Positions 1 to 6,061 of a stretch of 15,911 nt of DNA are shown piece after piece. A program made the translations under genes and the position numbers. The DNA comes from Eubacteriaceae bacterium (GTDB lineage Bacteria; Bacillota; Clostridia; Eubacteriales; Anaerofustaceae), in NCBI GenBank assembly GCA_017613995.1, contig JAGACT010000121.1, forward strand, positions 1 through 15,911. The letters run 5' to 3'. The notes under the pieces were generated by a model. It made no database searches and was not told the DNA's origin. It saw only the letters and a program-made list of their open reading frames with translations. The first letter of the stretch is position 1. Each line of letters opens with the position of its first letter.

Positions 1-61
1 CACCGATAACTGTGAGCTCTGACTCCTGGAACGGAGTTTTTCTCTTGTTTACAACGGTCAT
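1..61 (-). CDS. N-terminal fragment of an unidentified protein (runs off the left edge)
   Basis: An ATG at 61-59 on the minus strand is preceded by a good ribosome binding site (AGGAGA, 7 to 8 bases upstream, about 69-75). The 20 codons visible begin MTVVNKRKTPF and are open to the window edge. There is a plausible extended -10 promoter upstream at 125-154. The fragment is too short to assign to a family and I do not recognise it. It is divergent from the corrinoid protein gene at 556, so the two may share regulatory DNA. The start is well supported by the ribosome binding site; the function is unknown. Confidence 0.6.
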   Translation of the reverse strand, partial: MTVVNKRKTPFQESELTVIG

Positions 62-124
62 GTAATTTCTCCTACTAATAATATAATAATTACTGAACGG
101 TAAAGCAGCCGTATTTCAACAAAT

Positions 125-154
125 AGTATAGCACATACATTATAATATATGCAA
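125..154 (-). promoter_or_regulatory. Candidate sigma-A promoter for the leftward gene at 1-61
   Basis: On the minus strand there is TTGCAT (154-149), an 18-base spacer and TATACT (130-125). The -10 is preceded by TGC, making an extended -10. Transcription would start near 118, giving a leader of about 57 bases before the ATG at 61. The -35 box matches only the first three consensus bases, so the extended -10 carries most of the support. Confidence 0.45.
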
Positions 155-210
155 TTATTTGATCACTATATACAGAATTATGTGTATTTTTCGCATGAGA
201 ATCCTCATAT

Positions 211-238
211 TTAGTCAGGACTAACATACCGCGGTATG
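211..238. promoter_or_regulatory. Two adjacent perfect palindromes, possible operator pair
   Basis: TTAGTC-AG-GACTAA (211-224) is a perfect inverted repeat with a two-base centre. It is followed without a gap by CATACCGCGGTATG (225-238), a continuous 14-base palindrome. They lie between divergent promoters, about 150 bases upstream of the corrinoid gene's TATAAT and about 80-110 bases upstream of the leftward promoter. The arrangement suits binding sites for dimeric regulators. The identity of any regulator cannot be read from the sequence. Confidence 0.45.
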
Positions 239-277
239 GTAACTTTTCGTTTGTTTGATGTTTTATAAAAAATGTAA

Positions 278-303
278 CCCGTATCCGGGCCCAAAACGGG
301 CCC
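278..303. repeat. Overlapping alternative GC hairpins
   Basis: CCCG-TATC-CGGG (278-289) and GGGCCC-AAAAC-GGGCCC (287-303) share the bases GGG at 287-289, so only one of the two can form at a time. On the plus strand a run of seven T (313-319) follows ten bases after the second stem, which is too far for a canonical terminator. The region may be untranscribed, because both recognised promoters point away from it or lie downstream. Confidence 0.35.
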
Positions 304-360
304 CAAAAGGCATTTTTTTGCATATTTTTTTGCACTTGCCCAGTTAATTTATAGAATCCA

Positions 361-390
361 TTCCATTTCGAAGGGGATCAAGTATATAAT
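361..390 (+). promoter_or_regulatory. Candidate promoter of the corrinoid protein gene
   Basis: A perfect TATAAT is at 385-390. The -35 position (361-366, TTCCAT with an 18-base spacer) matches poorly, so an activator may be needed. Transcription would start near 397 and give a leader of about 160 bases. Two phased T-tracts lie upstream at 313-334 and could bend the DNA. Confidence 0.4.
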
Positions 391-555
391 ATAGGCGTAA
401 GGAAAAGTATTCGGCAGCATAAACGGATCTTTAGTCATACATAAGTAAGTCTCTAAATAAGGTAAAGCAGCATGAGACAACCCTTGTTATGTAAGGACCG
501 TATCTCCGGATATGTTGACCGAAATTACAGAAAAAATTTTTGAGAGGTATTTAAA

Positions 556-1191
556 ATGACAAAGTTAGACGATGTTAAGGCCAATGTTGAGAATTACAAG
601 ACCAAGCTGATCGCAACCAGCTGCCAGGAAGCTCTTGACGAGGGTGCAAAGCCCACCGAAATCCTCGAAGCAATGATCGCCGGAATGGGAGTAGTCGGTG
701 ACAGGTTCTCCAAGGGCGAGATCTTCGTTCCCGAGATGCTGATCGCAGCAAAGACCATGAACAAGGGTATGGACGTTATCCAGCCTCTGCTCGCAGGTGA
801 CGGAGCACAGAGCCTCGGCAAGTGCATCATCGGAACCGTTAAGGGCGACCTTCATGACATCGGTAAGAACCTGGTCTGCACGATGATCGGTGCTGCAGGA
901 TTCGACATGATCGACCTGGGCGTTGACGTTCCCAAAGAGAAGTTCCTCGAGACCATCGAAGCCAATCCCGATGTTAAGGTAGTAGCACTCTCCGCACTGC
1001 TCACCTCCACCATGGATTCCATGAAGGAGACCGCAGCCGCCATCAACGAAGTCAAGGGCAAATACAGCTTCAAGCTTCTGTGCGGCGGAGCCCCCATCAC
1101 CCAGGCATTTGCAGATGAGATCGGTGCTGACGGATATGCAATCGATGCAGGCGCTGCAGCAATCAAGGCTAAGGAGCTCATCGGAGCATAA
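556..1191 (+). CDS. Corrinoid (methylcobalamin-binding) protein, MtaC/MtbC/MttC-like
   Basis: This 211-residue protein carries a corrinoid cofactor that shuttles methyl groups between methyltransferases in the cytoplasm. Residues 1 to about 85 form the helical cap domain. Residues about 90-210 form the B12-binding Rossmann-like domain, with the signature GDLHDIGKNLV in which D98-x-H100-x-x-G103 supplies the lower axial histidine. ALSALLT (145-151) and CGGAP (176-180) are the usual later cofactor contacts. The length matches the family. The ATG at 556 has GAGAGG 9 bases upstream. Codon choice (AAG, ATC, GAC, GCA, GGA, few rare codons) looks like that of a highly expressed gene. It stands alone between its own promoter and terminator, with no methyltransferase adjacent; the substrate is therefore unknown. 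A URO-D-type protein lies at 10510. Confidence 0.93.
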   Translation: MTKLDDVKANVENYKTKLIATSCQEALDEGAKPTEILEAMIAGMGVVGDRFSKGEIFVPEMLIAAKTMNKGMDVIQPLLAGDGAQSLGKCIIGTVKGDLHDIGKNLVCTMIGAAGFDMIDLGVDVPKEKFLETIEANPDVKVVALSALLTSTMDSMKETAAAINEVKGKYSFKLLCGGAPITQAFADEIGADGYAIDAGAAAIKAKELIGA

Positions 1192-1212
1192 TTACTCTGA
1201 CTTATGTTTAAC

Positions 1213-1248
1213 AGCAGGATCCGCTTTGCGGATCCTGTTTTCTTTTTT
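1213..1248 (+). terminator. Rho-independent terminator of the corrinoid gene
   Basis: A perfect 10-bp stem CAGGATCCGC (1215-1224) pairs with GCGGATCCTG (1228-1237) around a TTT loop and is followed directly by TTTTCTTTTTT. Its position 24 bases after the stop makes it a strong single-gene terminator. Confidence 0.92.
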
Positions 1249-1264
1249 GTCCCGCGGGATGTTA

Positions 1265-1273
1265 TGGTATAAT
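1265..1273 (+). promoter_or_regulatory. Extended -10 promoter of the MBL-fold gene
   Basis: TGGTATAAT (1265-1273) is a perfect extended -10 element. The -35 is weak (TTGTCC at 1247-1252, only 15 bases away). The predicted start of transcription near 1280 falls directly at the ribosome binding site GGAGG (1281-1285), so the leader would be only about 10 bases long. Confidence 0.55.
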
Positions 1274-1290
1274 CCACTTCGGAGGATGCC

Positions 1291-1905
1291 ATGGAAATCA
1301 AAACATTCATCGAAGGCCCGGTGGGCACAAACATGTACATCGCGTCGGAAGCAGATGACTGCGTGATCATAGATCCCGCCTTCTACGACGAGGACGCCGT
1401 TAGATACATAATGAACACAGGGCTCAGCCTGAGAGCGATACTTCTCACCCACGCCCACTTTGACCATACCCTGGGACTGAGCGACTATCTGGATATCTTT
1501 TCCACGGACGTTTACCTGGCAGAGGCCGACAGGGAAATGCTGTACGTGGGAGAAAAGGACGCCAGCGCGGCTTTCGGCATAAGATACAAAGTGAGCGAGA
1601 TACCGCAAACCCTCCCCGCGGAGGACGGACAGGTGATAGAACTCGGAAAACTCTGCTTCAGGGTGATCGCCACTCCGGGGCATACCAGGGGCTCCGTATG
1701 CTATCTCAGTGAAAAGGACCGTATCCTCTTTTCCGGTGACACGCTTTTCTTTGCCGGGGCGGGCAGGACGGACCTTTACTCCGGAAGCTACATACAGCTG
1801 ATGAGCAGCATACAGACCAAGCTGATGAGCCTTCCCGACGATACCGAGGTGCTCAGCGGCCACGGCAGGCGGACCACCATCGAAAACGAAAGAAGATATT
1901 ACTGA
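1291..1905 (+). CDS. Metallo-beta-lactamase-fold hydrolase (glyoxalase II-like, YcbL type)
   Basis: This 204-residue cytoplasmic protein belongs to the metal-dependent MBL-fold superfamily. It has the complete ligand set: THAHFDH (H54, H56, D58, H59), TPGHTRGS (H131), FSGDTLF (D150) and the C-terminal SGHG (H191). It lacks the extra C-terminal domain of true glyoxalase II and is the size of the YcbL-like thioesterases, so the likely chemistry is thioester or related hydrolysis. The exact substrate cannot be told from sequence. The ATG at 1291 is preceded by GGAGG at 1281-1285. It is a single-gene unit, convergent with the his operon, and shares a bidirectional terminator with it. Confidence 0.9.
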   Translation: MEIKTFIEGPVGTNMYIASEADDCVIIDPAFYDEDAVRYIMNTGLSLRAILLTHAHFDHTLGLSDYLDIFSTDVYLAEADREMLYVGEKDASAAFGIRYKVSEIPQTLPAEDGQVIELGKLCFRVIATPGHTRGSVCYLSEKDRILFSGDTLFFAGAGRTDLYSGSYIQLMSSIQTKLMSLPDDTEVLSGHGRRTTIENERRYY

Positions 1906-1946
1906 AAAAGTGCTCTTTTCCCGGCAGGGAAAAGAGCACCGGTTTT
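1905..1946. terminator. Bidirectional rho-independent terminator
   Basis: A perfect 13-bp stem GTGCTCTTTTCCC (1910-1922) pairs with 1927-1939 around a GGCA loop. On the minus strand it is followed directly by five T (1909-1905). On the plus strand the T-run (1943-1946) comes after CGG. It therefore terminates the his operon efficiently and probably also the MBL gene. It overlaps the last base of the MBL stop codon. Confidence 0.9.
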
Positions 1947-1947
1947 A

Positions 1948-2730
1948 TTACTGTCTGCTGCGGGGCATAAACTGCGCCGTCGCCAGATGGCCGAACGTCC
2001 CGAACCCGAAGGCGATATCCTCCGGACGGTGGGCATCGCTGGACATTATCAGGGATGCTCCCCTTTCCTTCAGATAGGATATGATATCCTCCGCGGGATA
2101 GGGACCGCTTCGGTATCCCCGGCTCACCGCTCCGGTGTTTATCTCGAAAACTGCTCCCGAAGCAAGGAGGTTCTCCGCAGCCGCCTTCCATGCCAGGACA
2201 TACTCCGGGCATGAGGTGTCGAGGATCGGATCCCGTTCAGAAAACTTGGTGATCAGGTCGAAATGCCCCACTATATCACAGCGGGTCCTCTCAAAGACCC
2301 GGGACACGGTCTCGAAGTAACAGCGTGCCATGGCCATAGGGTCACCTCCGAAGTCATCCTCCAGGATGCTTCGAAGCACCAGCGCATCCTCGTCCACGGG
2401 AAGATACTTCTCCCCTGCCTTCATATAATGGACGCTGCCGATGACGTAATCGAATCCGTCGGTGTCCTCCTCCGAATAGAAGTCCTGCTCCACTCCGCAG
2501 AACACCCTGATGCGGTCCCCGTATTTTTCCTTGAGTTCCCGGGCCTCGGAAATGAATCCGGGAATGTTTTCCCGGGAAATACAGTAGGACTCGTCGAACC
2601 AGGTGTAGCTGTGGGTGCATATACCCACGCATTCCAGTCCCATTTCCACGGCGGAGAGCACCATGCTCTCCATGTCGCTTCTGCCGTCGCAGTAACGGGT
2701 ATGCATGTGGTAATCTCTCAGGCCGCTCAC
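1948..2730 (-). CDS. hisK: Histidinol-phosphatase, PHP family
   Basis: This 260-residue enzyme dephosphorylates L-histidinol phosphate to histidinol, the penultimate stage of histidine synthesis. It has the PHP metal ligands: H8-x-H10 and D15 (DYHMHTRYCDG), H40, E81 (GVEQDFY), H101 (SVHY), H156-x-D158 (GHFDL) and D232-x-H234 (SSDAHRP). The start is GTG at 2730, which overlaps the hisIE stop by four bases (GTGA) and has AGGAGA 10-15 bases upstream at 2740-2745. It is the last gene of the operon. Its presence fits the single-function HisB here, which has no HAD phosphatase domain. Confidence 0.93.
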   Translation of the reverse strand: MSGLRDYHMHTRYCDGRSDMESMVLSAVEMGLECVGICTHSYTWFDESYCISRENIPGFISEARELKEKYGDRIRVFCGVEQDFYSEEDTDGFDYVIGSVHYMKAGEKYLPVDEDALVLRSILEDDFGGDPMAMARCYFETVSRVFERTRCDIVGHFDLITKFSERDPILDTSCPEYVLAWKAAAENLLASGAVFEINTGAVSRGYRSGPYPAEDIISYLKERGASLIMSSDAHRPEDIAFGFGTFGHLATAQFMPRSRQ

Positions 2731-3374
2731 ACCATCTTCTCCTGTTTGACCTTGTGGTCTATCACATGTCTCTGCTTTAATTCCTCCATGATCTCGCCGC
2801 AGGTGATGCCCTGATCCGCCATAAGGACCATGACGTGGTAATACAGATCAGCTATCTCGTATACGGTCTCCTTCTTATCCCCGCCCTTGGCGGCTATGAT
2901 GACCTCGGTGGATTCCTCTCCCACCTTCTTGAGTATCTTGTCCAGACCCTTGTCGAAGAGGTAAGTGGTATAGCTTCCCTCCTGCGGATCGGTCTTCCTT
3001 CCCATGATCAGTTCGTACAGCATCTCGTCGGAAAATTCCTCCAGCTCTCCGCTGTGCCAGACAGGGGCTGTGAAGCAGGAGAAGCTTCCTGTGTGGCACG
3101 CTGGTCCGTCGGGCTCCACGACCACCACCAGGGCGTCCCGGTCGCAGTCCGCCGTGATGGACACTATGTGCTGATAGTTGCCGCTGGTCTCCCCCTTGAG
3201 CCAGAATTCCTGTCTGGAGCGGCTCCAGAAGCATGTGAGCCCCTTCTCGATGGATATGCCTATGCTTTCCCTGTTCATATAAGCCAGGGTCAGCACCTTT
3301 CCCGTCATGGAATCCACCACTATCGCCGGGATGAGTCCCTTTTCGTCAAATTTGAGTTCGTCTATATCGATCAT
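2727..3374 (-). CDS. hisIE: Bifunctional phosphoribosyl-AMP cyclohydrolase / phosphoribosyl-ATP pyrophosphatase
   Basis: This 215-residue fusion carries out steps 2 and 3 of histidine synthesis. Residues 1 to about 105 are the HisI cyclohydrolase, with metal-binding D76, D78 and D80 and cysteines C77, C93 and C100 (TADCDRD and PACHTGSFSC). Residues about 115-210 are the HisE pyrophosphohydrolase, a MazG-like fold, with VGEESTEVIIAAK (E153, E154, E157) and EIADLYYH (E173, D176). The ATG at 3374 overlaps the hisF stop as ATGA, and AGGAGG lies within the end of hisF. It overlaps hisK by four bases. Confidence 0.96.
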   Translation of the reverse strand: MIDIDELKFDEKGLIPAIVVDSMTGKVLTLAYMNRESIGISIEKGLTCFWSRSRQEFWLKGETSGNYQHIVSITADCDRDALVVVVEPDGPACHTGSFSCFTAPVWHSGELEEFSDEMLYELIMGRKTDPQEGSYTTYLFDKGLDKILKKVGEESTEVIIAAKGGDKKETVYEIADLYYHVMVLMADQGITCGEIMEELKQRHVIDHKVKQEKMV

Positions 3375-4147
3375 TCAAAAGCCTCCTGAATGCGTACGTT
3401 TACGCCGTCCTCCCTCAGATGTCTCTTCAGCACATCGATGGGTATCTGTCCGGAATGGAACACGCTGGCCGCCAGGCCGGCGTCGATGCGGGGCACCTGA
3501 CGGAACAGGGCGATGAAATCCTCTATGCTTCCCGCTCCGCCGGAAGCGATGACGGGCAGCTCGGGCACCGTGTCACAGACGGCCTGAAGCATCTCGATGT
3601 CGAAACCGTTTTTTACTCCGTCGGTATCGATCGAATTGACCACGATCTCCCCAGCGCCCAGATCCGCTCCCCGCCTTATCCATTCCATGGCCTCCATTCC
3701 CGTATCCTCTCTTCCTCCCTTGGAAAAGACCCTGAAGACCCCGCCGACCCTCTTGATGTCCACCGAGAGCACGACGCACTGGCTGCCGTAGAGACGGGAT
3801 GCCTCCCTTATCAGTTCGGGCCTTCTGATGGCACCGGAGTTGACGCTCACCTTGTCGGCCCCGCAGTTGAGGACCCTCTCGAAGTCCTCCGTCGTATTGA
3901 TGCCTCCGCCCACGGTGAGGGGAATGAAGACGTTTGCCGCCGTCTCGGTTAGGATGTCCGAGAAGAGCTTCCTTCCCTCCGCGGACGCCGTGATGTCGTA
4001 GAATACCAGCTCGTCCGCTCCCGAGGAGGAATAGTGCCTGGCCAGATCCACCGGGGAAGCTATGTCGCTGAGGTTTTGGAAATTCACTCCCTTCACGACC
4101 CGTCCGTACCTGACGTCCAGGCAGGGTATTATCCTTTTTGTCAGCAT
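3371..4147 (-). CDS. hisF: Imidazole glycerol phosphate synthase, cyclase subunit
   Basis: HisF (258 residues) uses ammonia delivered by HisH to convert PRFAR into imidazole glycerol phosphate and AICAR. The (beta/alpha)8 barrel is complete. The catalytic acid and base are D11 (IPCLDV) and D130 (LSVDIK), at the same numbers as in the well-studied Thermotoga enzyme. PLTVGGGI (76-83) and ASGGAG supply phosphate-binding loops. The ATG at 4147 overlaps hisA by seven bases (ATGCTGA), and GGAGG in the end of hisA acts as ribosome binding site. Confidence 0.97.
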   Translation of the reverse strand: MLTKRIIPCLDVRYGRVVKGVNFQNLSDIASPVDLARHYSSSGADELVFYDITASAEGRKLFSDILTETAANVFIPLTVGGGINTTEDFERVLNCGADKVSVNSGAIRRPELIREASRLYGSQCVVLSVDIKRVGGVFRVFSKGGREDTGMEAMEWIRRGADLGAGEIVVNSIDTDGVKNGFDIEMLQAVCDTVPELPVIASGGAGSIEDFIALFRQVPRIDAGLAASVFHSGQIPIDVLKRHLREDGVNVRIQEAFE

Positions 4148-4857
4148 GAGGCCACCTCCAGAGCTTTGACGAGATCTATCGCCCCCGTGTAGTACGCCTT
4201 GCCTATGATGGCCCCGTAAAGTCCCATGTCCCTCAGGGCCGCCACGTCGTCAAGGTCCGACACCCCTCCGGAAGCGGTGATGTTTATCTTTTTTTCACAG
4301 CAGAGCCTCCGGTACAGCTCCCTGTTGGTGCCCTGCATGGCGCCGTCCCTGGAGATATCCGTCACGATGACGCACTCCACTCCCAGCGAGATCATATCAT
4401 CCAGGAATCCGTCGATATGGACGCTGCTGTCCTCGGTCCATCCCTTTACGGAAAGATACCCGTCCCGGATGTCCGCTCCCACAGCCACGCGGCCGGGATA
4501 GCGGCTGACAGCCGCCTCCAGCAGATCCCTGTCGTTGAGGGCCGCTGTGCCCAGGATGACCCGGTCCAGTCCCTCTCCGAGGTATGTGTCTATCATTTCC
4601 ATGGAGCGGATGCCCCCTCCTATCTCGCAGAACAGGCCGCTGGCGCGTTTTATCGCCACCACTGTCGCCAGATTCGGACAGGTGCCGTCCCGGGCTCCTT
4701 CCAGGTCCACCAGATGCACGTGGGTCGCCCCGGCGGAGGCGAAGTCACGTCCCACGGATACGGGATCGCCGCTGTAGACCTGCATCTCGGAATAGTCCCC
4801 CTTAAGGAGCCTCACTGCCTTTCCTTCATATATATCGATAGCGGGAAAGATGATCAT
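4141..4857 (-). CDS. hisA: ProFAR isomerase (HisA)
   Basis: HisA (238 residues) opens the ring of ProFAR to PRFAR by an Amadori rearrangement. It is a (beta/alpha)8 barrel homologous to HisF. Catalytic aspartates are D8 (PAIDIY) and D129 (GADIRDG), with CEIGGGIR (77-84), TDISRDGA (166-173) and TASGGV as phosphate-loop motifs. The frame is open further upstream, but the ATG at 4857 is chosen because it gives the family's normal N-terminus (MIIFPAID), overlaps the hisH stop as ATGA, and has AAGGAGA seven bases upstream. Confidence 0.96.
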   Translation of the reverse strand: MIIFPAIDIYEGKAVRLLKGDYSEMQVYSGDPVSVGRDFASAGATHVHLVDLEGARDGTCPNLATVVAIKRASGLFCEIGGGIRSMEMIDTYLGEGLDRVILGTAALNDRDLLEAAVSRYPGRVAVGADIRDGYLSVKGWTEDSSVHIDGFLDDMISLGVECVIVTDISRDGAMQGTNRELYRRLCCEKKINITASGGVSDLDDVAALRDMGLYGAIIGKAYYTGAIDLVKALEVASC

Positions 4858-5477
4858 AGTTCTCCTTTCCGGACAATATCGCAGAATTCTGCCAGTATCC
4901 GAAGGCCGCTCTCCGAGCTCTTTTCGGGATGGAACTGACATCCGTAGACGTTGTCCTTCTGCACCGATGCGGTCACGGGGAACCCGTATTCCGTATAGGA
5001 CGTCACATACTCATCGGGGCAGTCCGCATAGAACGAGTGGACGAAATACATGTAGTTCTCTCCCCTGAGGGAGCCCAGTATCCCCCCGCCCCGGGTGATG
5101 TCCAGCCTGTTCCATCCCATATGGGGGATCTTCAGGCCCTGTGTCCTTTCGGCAAGGCTCCTTACGCTGCCGGGGATCAGTCCGAGCCCCGTATGGTGTC
5201 CGAATTCCCAGCTGTCCTCAAACAGCAGCTGCATGCCGAGGCATATTCCCAGAAGGGGCCTGCCGGAAGCGGCATACTCCCTGACGCTCTCTCCGAGGCC
5301 CGTGTCCCGCAGCTTGTCCGCGGCGTCCCCGAAGGCGCCCACTCCGGGCAGTATCAGCCCCTCGGACGATGCGATCAGTTCGGGATCCGGACTGATCCTG
5401 CAGGGGGCTCCCACCTTTTTCAGGGAGCAGCCCAGGGAAAACAGATTGCCCACACCGTAATCTACTATGGTGATCAT
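4854..5477 (-). CDS. hisH: Imidazole glycerol phosphate synthase, glutaminase subunit
   Basis: HisH (207 residues) is a class I glutamine amidotransferase that hydrolyses glutamine and channels ammonia to HisF. The catalytic triad is C79 (GICLGMQLLF), H183 and E185 (CQFHPEKSS). PGVGAFG (44-50), PHMGWN (118-123) and YFVHSFY (144-150) are typical of HisH. The ATG at 5477 shares one base with the hisB stop (TGATG), which indicates translational re-initiation. It overlaps hisA by four bases. HisH and HisF form a heterodimer and are encoded one gene apart here. Confidence 0.97.
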   Translation of the reverse strand: MITIVDYGVGNLFSLGCSLKKVGAPCRISPDPELIASSEGLILPGVGAFGDAADKLRDTGLGESVREYAASGRPLLGICLGMQLLFEDSWEFGHHTGLGLIPGSVRSLAERTQGLKIPHMGWNRLDITRGGGILGSLRGENYMYFVHSFYADCPDEYVTSYTEYGFPVTASVQKDNVYGCQFHPEKSSESGLRILAEFCDIVRKGEL

Positions 5478-6061
5478 CAGAGCATCCCTTTCGTGGAGGG
5501 TATGACTCCGCCGAAGCGTTCATCCTCGCTGAGGGCTTCCCTGAGAGCGCGGGCCACCGCCTTGAAGATGCCTTCTATTATGTGGTGGGAATTGTCGCCG
5601 GCGATCTTTCTGATGTGCAGCGTGATGCCGCTGTTGCGGGCAAAGGCCTCGAAGAACTCCTTCACCAGCTCGGTATCGAAGGTCCCCACCTTTTCGGTGG
5701 GTATAGGGGCGTCGAAATACAGCGCTCCCCTGCCGGAGATGTCGACGCTGGCCAGGATGAGGGCCTCGTCCATGGGAAGGATGATGTTGCCGTAGCGCTT
5801 TATTCCCCTCTTGTCCCCCATGGCTTCGGCAAAGGCCGCTCCCAGGGCGATACCGATGTCCTCGGTGGAGTGATGATCGTCCACGTACGTATCTCCGTCG
5901 CAGGAAATGTCCATGAAGAATCCGCCGTGACGGCTGAACAGCTCCAGCATGTGGGACATGAATCCCACGGGGCAGTCTATGGTGCTGCCGTCGGAATCCA
6001 GGTCTATCGCCAGCACGATGTCCGTCTCGTTCGTTTTTCTCTGTATCTGTGCGCTTCTCAT
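5477..6061 (-). CDS. hisB: Imidazoleglycerol-phosphate dehydratase
   Basis: This 194-residue single-function HisB removes water from imidazole glycerol phosphate to give imidazole acetol phosphate. The two metal-binding repeats are visible: HHSTED at 63-68 and DNSHHIIEG at 156-164 (H159, H160, E163). There is no N-terminal HAD phosphatase domain, so histidinol phosphate is left to the PHP enzyme at the end of the operon. The frame extends eight codons upstream, but the ATG at 6061 is preferred because it overlaps the hisC stop as ATGA and has AAAGGAGA nine bases upstream. Confidence 0.96.
   Translation of the reverse strand: MRSAQIQRKTNETDIVLAIDLDSDGSTIDCPVGFMSHMLELFSRHGGFFMDISCDGDTYVDDHHSTEDIGIALGAAFAEAMGDKRGIKRYGNIILPMDEALILASVDISGRGALYFDAPIPTEKVGTFDTELVKEFFEAFARNSGITLHIRKIAGDNSHHIIEGIFKAVARALREALSEDERFGGVIPSTKGML

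Larger units (their letters stand above)
62..555. other. Divergent intergenic regulatory region without a supported gene
   Basis: About 490 bases separate the leftward gene at 1-61 from the rightward corrinoid gene. The region is markedly more AT-rich than the genes around it. It contains a leftward promoter candidate (125-154), two adjacent perfect palindromes (211-224 and 225-238), overlapping GC hairpins (278-303), two 10-base T-tract repeats spaced 12 bases apart (313-322, 325-334), a TATAAT box (385-390) and a roughly 160-base leader before the corrinoid gene. An 11-base direct repeat, GGTAAAGCAGC, occurs at 99-109 and 461-471. I saw no B12-box-like element that would indicate a cobalamin riboswitch. 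Confidence 0.6.

Noticed and set aside
90..335. 81-codon leftward open frame in the gene-free region
   Set aside because: No ribosome binding site, low-complexity start caused by the T-tract repeats, no recognisable domain, and it spans the palindromes and promoter candidate.
320..345. Sigma-54 promoter near TTTGCACTTGCCC
   Set aside because: The GG and GC doublets are not at the required spacing on either strand.
390..555. Cobalamin riboswitch before the corrinoid gene
   Set aside because: I could not find a B12-box-like segment or the expected long multi-stem layout. A covariance-model scan would settle it.
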